A DNA stretch of 64,000 nt from Brevundimonas sp. EYE_349 (GTDB lineage: Bacteria > Pseudomonadota > Alphaproteobacteria > Caulobacterales > Caulobacteraceae). Below are positions 62,442 through 64,000 of the stretch, in pieces. Made by a program: the position numbers and the translations under genes. The stretch lies in NCBI RefSeq assembly GCF_023147505.1, contig NZ_JAHXPB010000001.1:186001-250000 (forward strand), written 5' to 3'. The first letter of the stretch is position 1; every line of letters starts with the position of its first letter. The notes under the pieces are model-generated. The model did no database searches, had not been told where the DNA came from, and saw nothing but the letters and a program-made list of their open reading frames with translations.

Positions 62442-62906
62442 ATGAGCGAAGACGGCAAGATCGATTACGCCGAGGTGATGCGGCGGCTGCCGCACCGCTA
62501 TCCCTTCCTGCTGGTGGACAAGGCCGAGGACTTCGTGCCCCGCACCTCCATCGTGGGCATCAAGAACGTCACCCATAACGAGCCCTTCTTCCCCGGCCAT
62601 TTCCCCATCGACCCGGTTATGCCGGGCGTGCTGATCGTCGAGGCCATGGCCCAGACCGGCGCCTTGCTGATGTCCAAGACGCTGGATGTCGCGGTGGCGG
62701 ACAAGGTCATCATGTTCATGTCCATCGACGGGGTGCGGTTCCGCAAACCCGCCCGCCCCGGCGATCAGTTGCGCATGGAGGTCAAGGTGATCAAGGCGCG
62801 CGGCGACGCCTACAAGTTCCGGGGCGAGACCTTTATCGACGGCAAACTGGCCGCCGAGGCCGAGTTCATGGCCATGGTGGTGACGGTGCCGGAGCCGGCC
62901 GCCTGA
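62442..62906 (+). CDS. fabZ: 3-hydroxyacyl-ACP dehydratase
   Basis: A 154-residue hotdog-fold dehydratase of fatty-acid synthesis. The catalytic His is in EPFFPGHFP and the Glu in VLIVEAMAQTGALL; the N-terminal MRRLPHRYPFLLVDKAEDF is the FabZ signature. It uses the same 3-hydroxyacyl-ACPs as LpxA and LpxD, so it controls the branch between phospholipids and lipid A. The TGA overlaps the lpxA ATG. Confidence 0.97.
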   Translation: MSEDGKIDYAEVMRRLPHRYPFLLVDKAEDFVPRTSIVGIKNVTHNEPFFPGHFPIDPVMPGVLIVEAMAQTGALLMSKTLDVAVADKVIMFMSIDGVRFRKPARPGDQLRMEVKVIKARGDAYKFRGETFIDGKLAAEAEFMAMVVTVPEPAA

Positions 62907-63694
62907 TGAGCATCCACCCGACCGCCCTCGTCGATGCGTCCGCCCTCCTGGCTGACGGGGTGCAGGTAGGGCCGTGGTGCACGGTCGGGCCGAACGTGAC
63001 GCTGGGCGAGAATGTGCGGCTGGTCAGCCATGTCGTGATCCAGCAGGACACCGCGGTCGGGGCGGACACCTCGATCCATCCCTTCGCCGTCATCGGCGGC
63101 GATCCGCAGCACAATGGCTACAGGGGGGAGGCCGTGAGGCTCGAGATCGGGCGCAACAACCTGATCCGCGAACACTGCACCTTCAACCGGGGGACGCCGC
63201 AGGGGACGGGCGTCACGGTGATCGGGTCGAACAATCTGTTCATGACCGGCGCCCACATCGGTCACGACTGCGTTGTGGGCGATAATGTCGTCATGGCCAA
63301 TAACGCCACCCTGGGCGGTCATGCCCAGGTCGGGGACAAGGTCTTCCTGGGCGGCCTGTGCGCGGTTCATCAGAACGGACGGGTGGGGCAGGGCGCCATA
63401 ATCGGCGGTCTGGCCGCCGTGACGCGCGACGTCATCCCCTATGGCTCGGCCTGGGGCAATCATGCGCGGTTGAGAGGGCTGAATCTGATCGGCCTGAAGC
63501 GCAAGGGCTATGGCAAGGATCAGGTGCGGCGTCTGCTGGCCGCCTATCGCGAACTGTTCGAAGGCGGGGGCGAGTTCGCGGGGCGCCTCGAGGGTGTCGC
63601 CGCCCGCTATTCCGACCTGCCCGAGATCATGGAAATCCTGACCTTCATCCGCGAGGGCGGCAGGCGGCCGCTGTGCCTGCCGAACGCGGAATGA
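62906..63694 (+). CDS. lpxA: UDP-N-acetylglucosamine acyltransferase
   Basis: A 262-residue left-handed beta-helix trimer and first enzyme of lipid A synthesis. Hexapeptide repeats start at IHPTALVDASALLADGVQVG; the catalytic His is in TGAHIGHDCVVGDNV, and the chain-length ruler region follows. A C-terminal helical domain (GLKRKGYGKDQVRRLLAAYRELF) completes it. The TGA overlaps the lpxI ATG. Confidence 0.97.
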   Translation: MSIHPTALVDASALLADGVQVGPWCTVGPNVTLGENVRLVSHVVIQQDTAVGADTSIHPFAVIGGDPQHNGYRGEAVRLEIGRNNLIREHCTFNRGTPQGTGVTVIGSNNLFMTGAHIGHDCVVGDNVVMANNATLGGHAQVGDKVFLGGLCAVHQNGRVGQGAIIGGLAAVTRDVIPYGSAWGNHARLRGLNLIGLKRKGYGKDQVRRLLAAYRELFEGGGEFAGRLEGVAARYSDLPEIMEILTFIREGGRRPLCLPNAE

Positions 63695-64000
63695 GCGTCA
63701 AACTGGGTCTGATCGCGGGCGGCGGCGATCTGCCGCAGGCGGTGGCCCAGCGCTGCGAGGCCGAGGGGCGCGCGGTCTATGTTGTGCGGCTGGACGGGTT
63801 TGCCGGCCCGCATCTGGCGCGTTGGCCGGGCGACGATTTCGGCATGGCCCAGATCGGCGCGATCCTGAAGGCGTTGAAGGCTCAAAAATGCGGCGCGGTC
63901 TGTCTGGCGGGCATCGTCAGCCGGCCTGATTTCAAGACGTTGAAGCCGGACTTCAAGGGCGCGACCCTGCTGCCCGGCATCGTGGCCGCTGCGGCCAAGG
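63691..64000 (+). CDS. lpxI: UDP-2,3-diacylglucosamine pyrophosphatase LpxI (start only)
   Basis: The first 103 codons of a gene that runs past the window edge. The N-terminus MSVKLGLIAGGGDLPQAVAQ and VCLAGIVSRPDFKTLKPD match the LpxI (formerly DUF1009) family, which in alphaproteobacteria replaces LpxH for the fourth lipid A step. Caulobacter LpxI is the characterised example. The ATG overlaps the lpxA stop. Confidence 0.93.
   Translation, partial: MSVKLGLIAGGGDLPQAVAQRCEAEGRAVYVVRLDGFAGPHLARWPGDDFGMAQIGAILKALKAQKCGAVCLAGIVSRPDFKTLKPDFKGATLLPGIVAAAAK

Overview
The window reads as a stretch of core chromosome from a high-GC alphaproteobacterium of the order Caulobacterales. I infer Brevundimonas or a close relative from three things: the clpP / oppositely oriented cicA / clpX arrangement known from Caulobacter, the uninterrupted nuo - birA - coaX - rnj - proS - lolCD - dnaE - rpsB order, and protein sequences that resemble Caulobacter orthologues. 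I see no prophage, insertion sequence, CRISPR array, plasmid gene or rRNA operon. The window is mostly housekeeping DNA, so the unusual observations lie in regulation and small genes.

Layout. 1-2.3 kb: a SemiSWEET-like membrane protein, a 36-residue membrane protein behind an FNR/FixK-type box, an SCP2 protein and an acyl-CoA dehydrogenase. 2.28-4.6 kb: an EgtB-EgtD fusion for ergothioneine synthesis behind a perfect EcfG-type (general stress sigma factor) promoter. 4.6-5.6 kb: three small stress-type genes, each with an EcfG-like promoter. 5.6-15.4 kb: a metallo-hydrolase, then the proteostasis block tig, clpP, cicA, clpX, lon and HU, then tRNA-Val. 15.4-22.5 kb: a large autotransporter (minus), a glycosyltransferase, two identical tRNA-Asp genes and an AbgT-family transporter (minus).

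22.6-38.1 kb: the complete 14-subunit NADH:quinone oxidoreductase operon nuoA-N. It is interrupted by a small membrane-protein gene (between nuoE and nuoF), a lipoprotein gene (between nuoF and nuoG), a 13-codon bridging ORF (between nuoH and nuoI) and a REP-like palindrome plus hairpin (between nuoI and nuoJ). 38.1-41.3 kb: birA, coaX and rnj follow with overlapping or near-abutting junctions. 41.3-50.6 kb: DUF3088, DUF1467, proS, lolC/E, lolD, msrA (minus), a 31-codon small ORF, dnaE and a DUF4142 lipoprotein gene that again has an EcfG-like promoter. 50.8-64 kb: rpsB, tsf, pyrH, frr, uppS, cdsA, dxr, rseP (mmpA), bamA, skp, lpxD, fabZ, lpxA and the start of lpxI. This last run couples translation factors to isoprenoid, phospholipid, lipid A and outer-membrane protein biogenesis.

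A recurring regulatory signal is GGAAC-N16/17-(C/G)GTT, the consensus of the alphaproteobacterial general stress sigma factor EcfG (SigT in Caulobacter). It sits at start-proximal positions upstream of the ergothioneine gene, the three small stress genes and the DUF4142 lipoprotein gene. All promoter, terminator and small-ORF calls were made by eye without computation.
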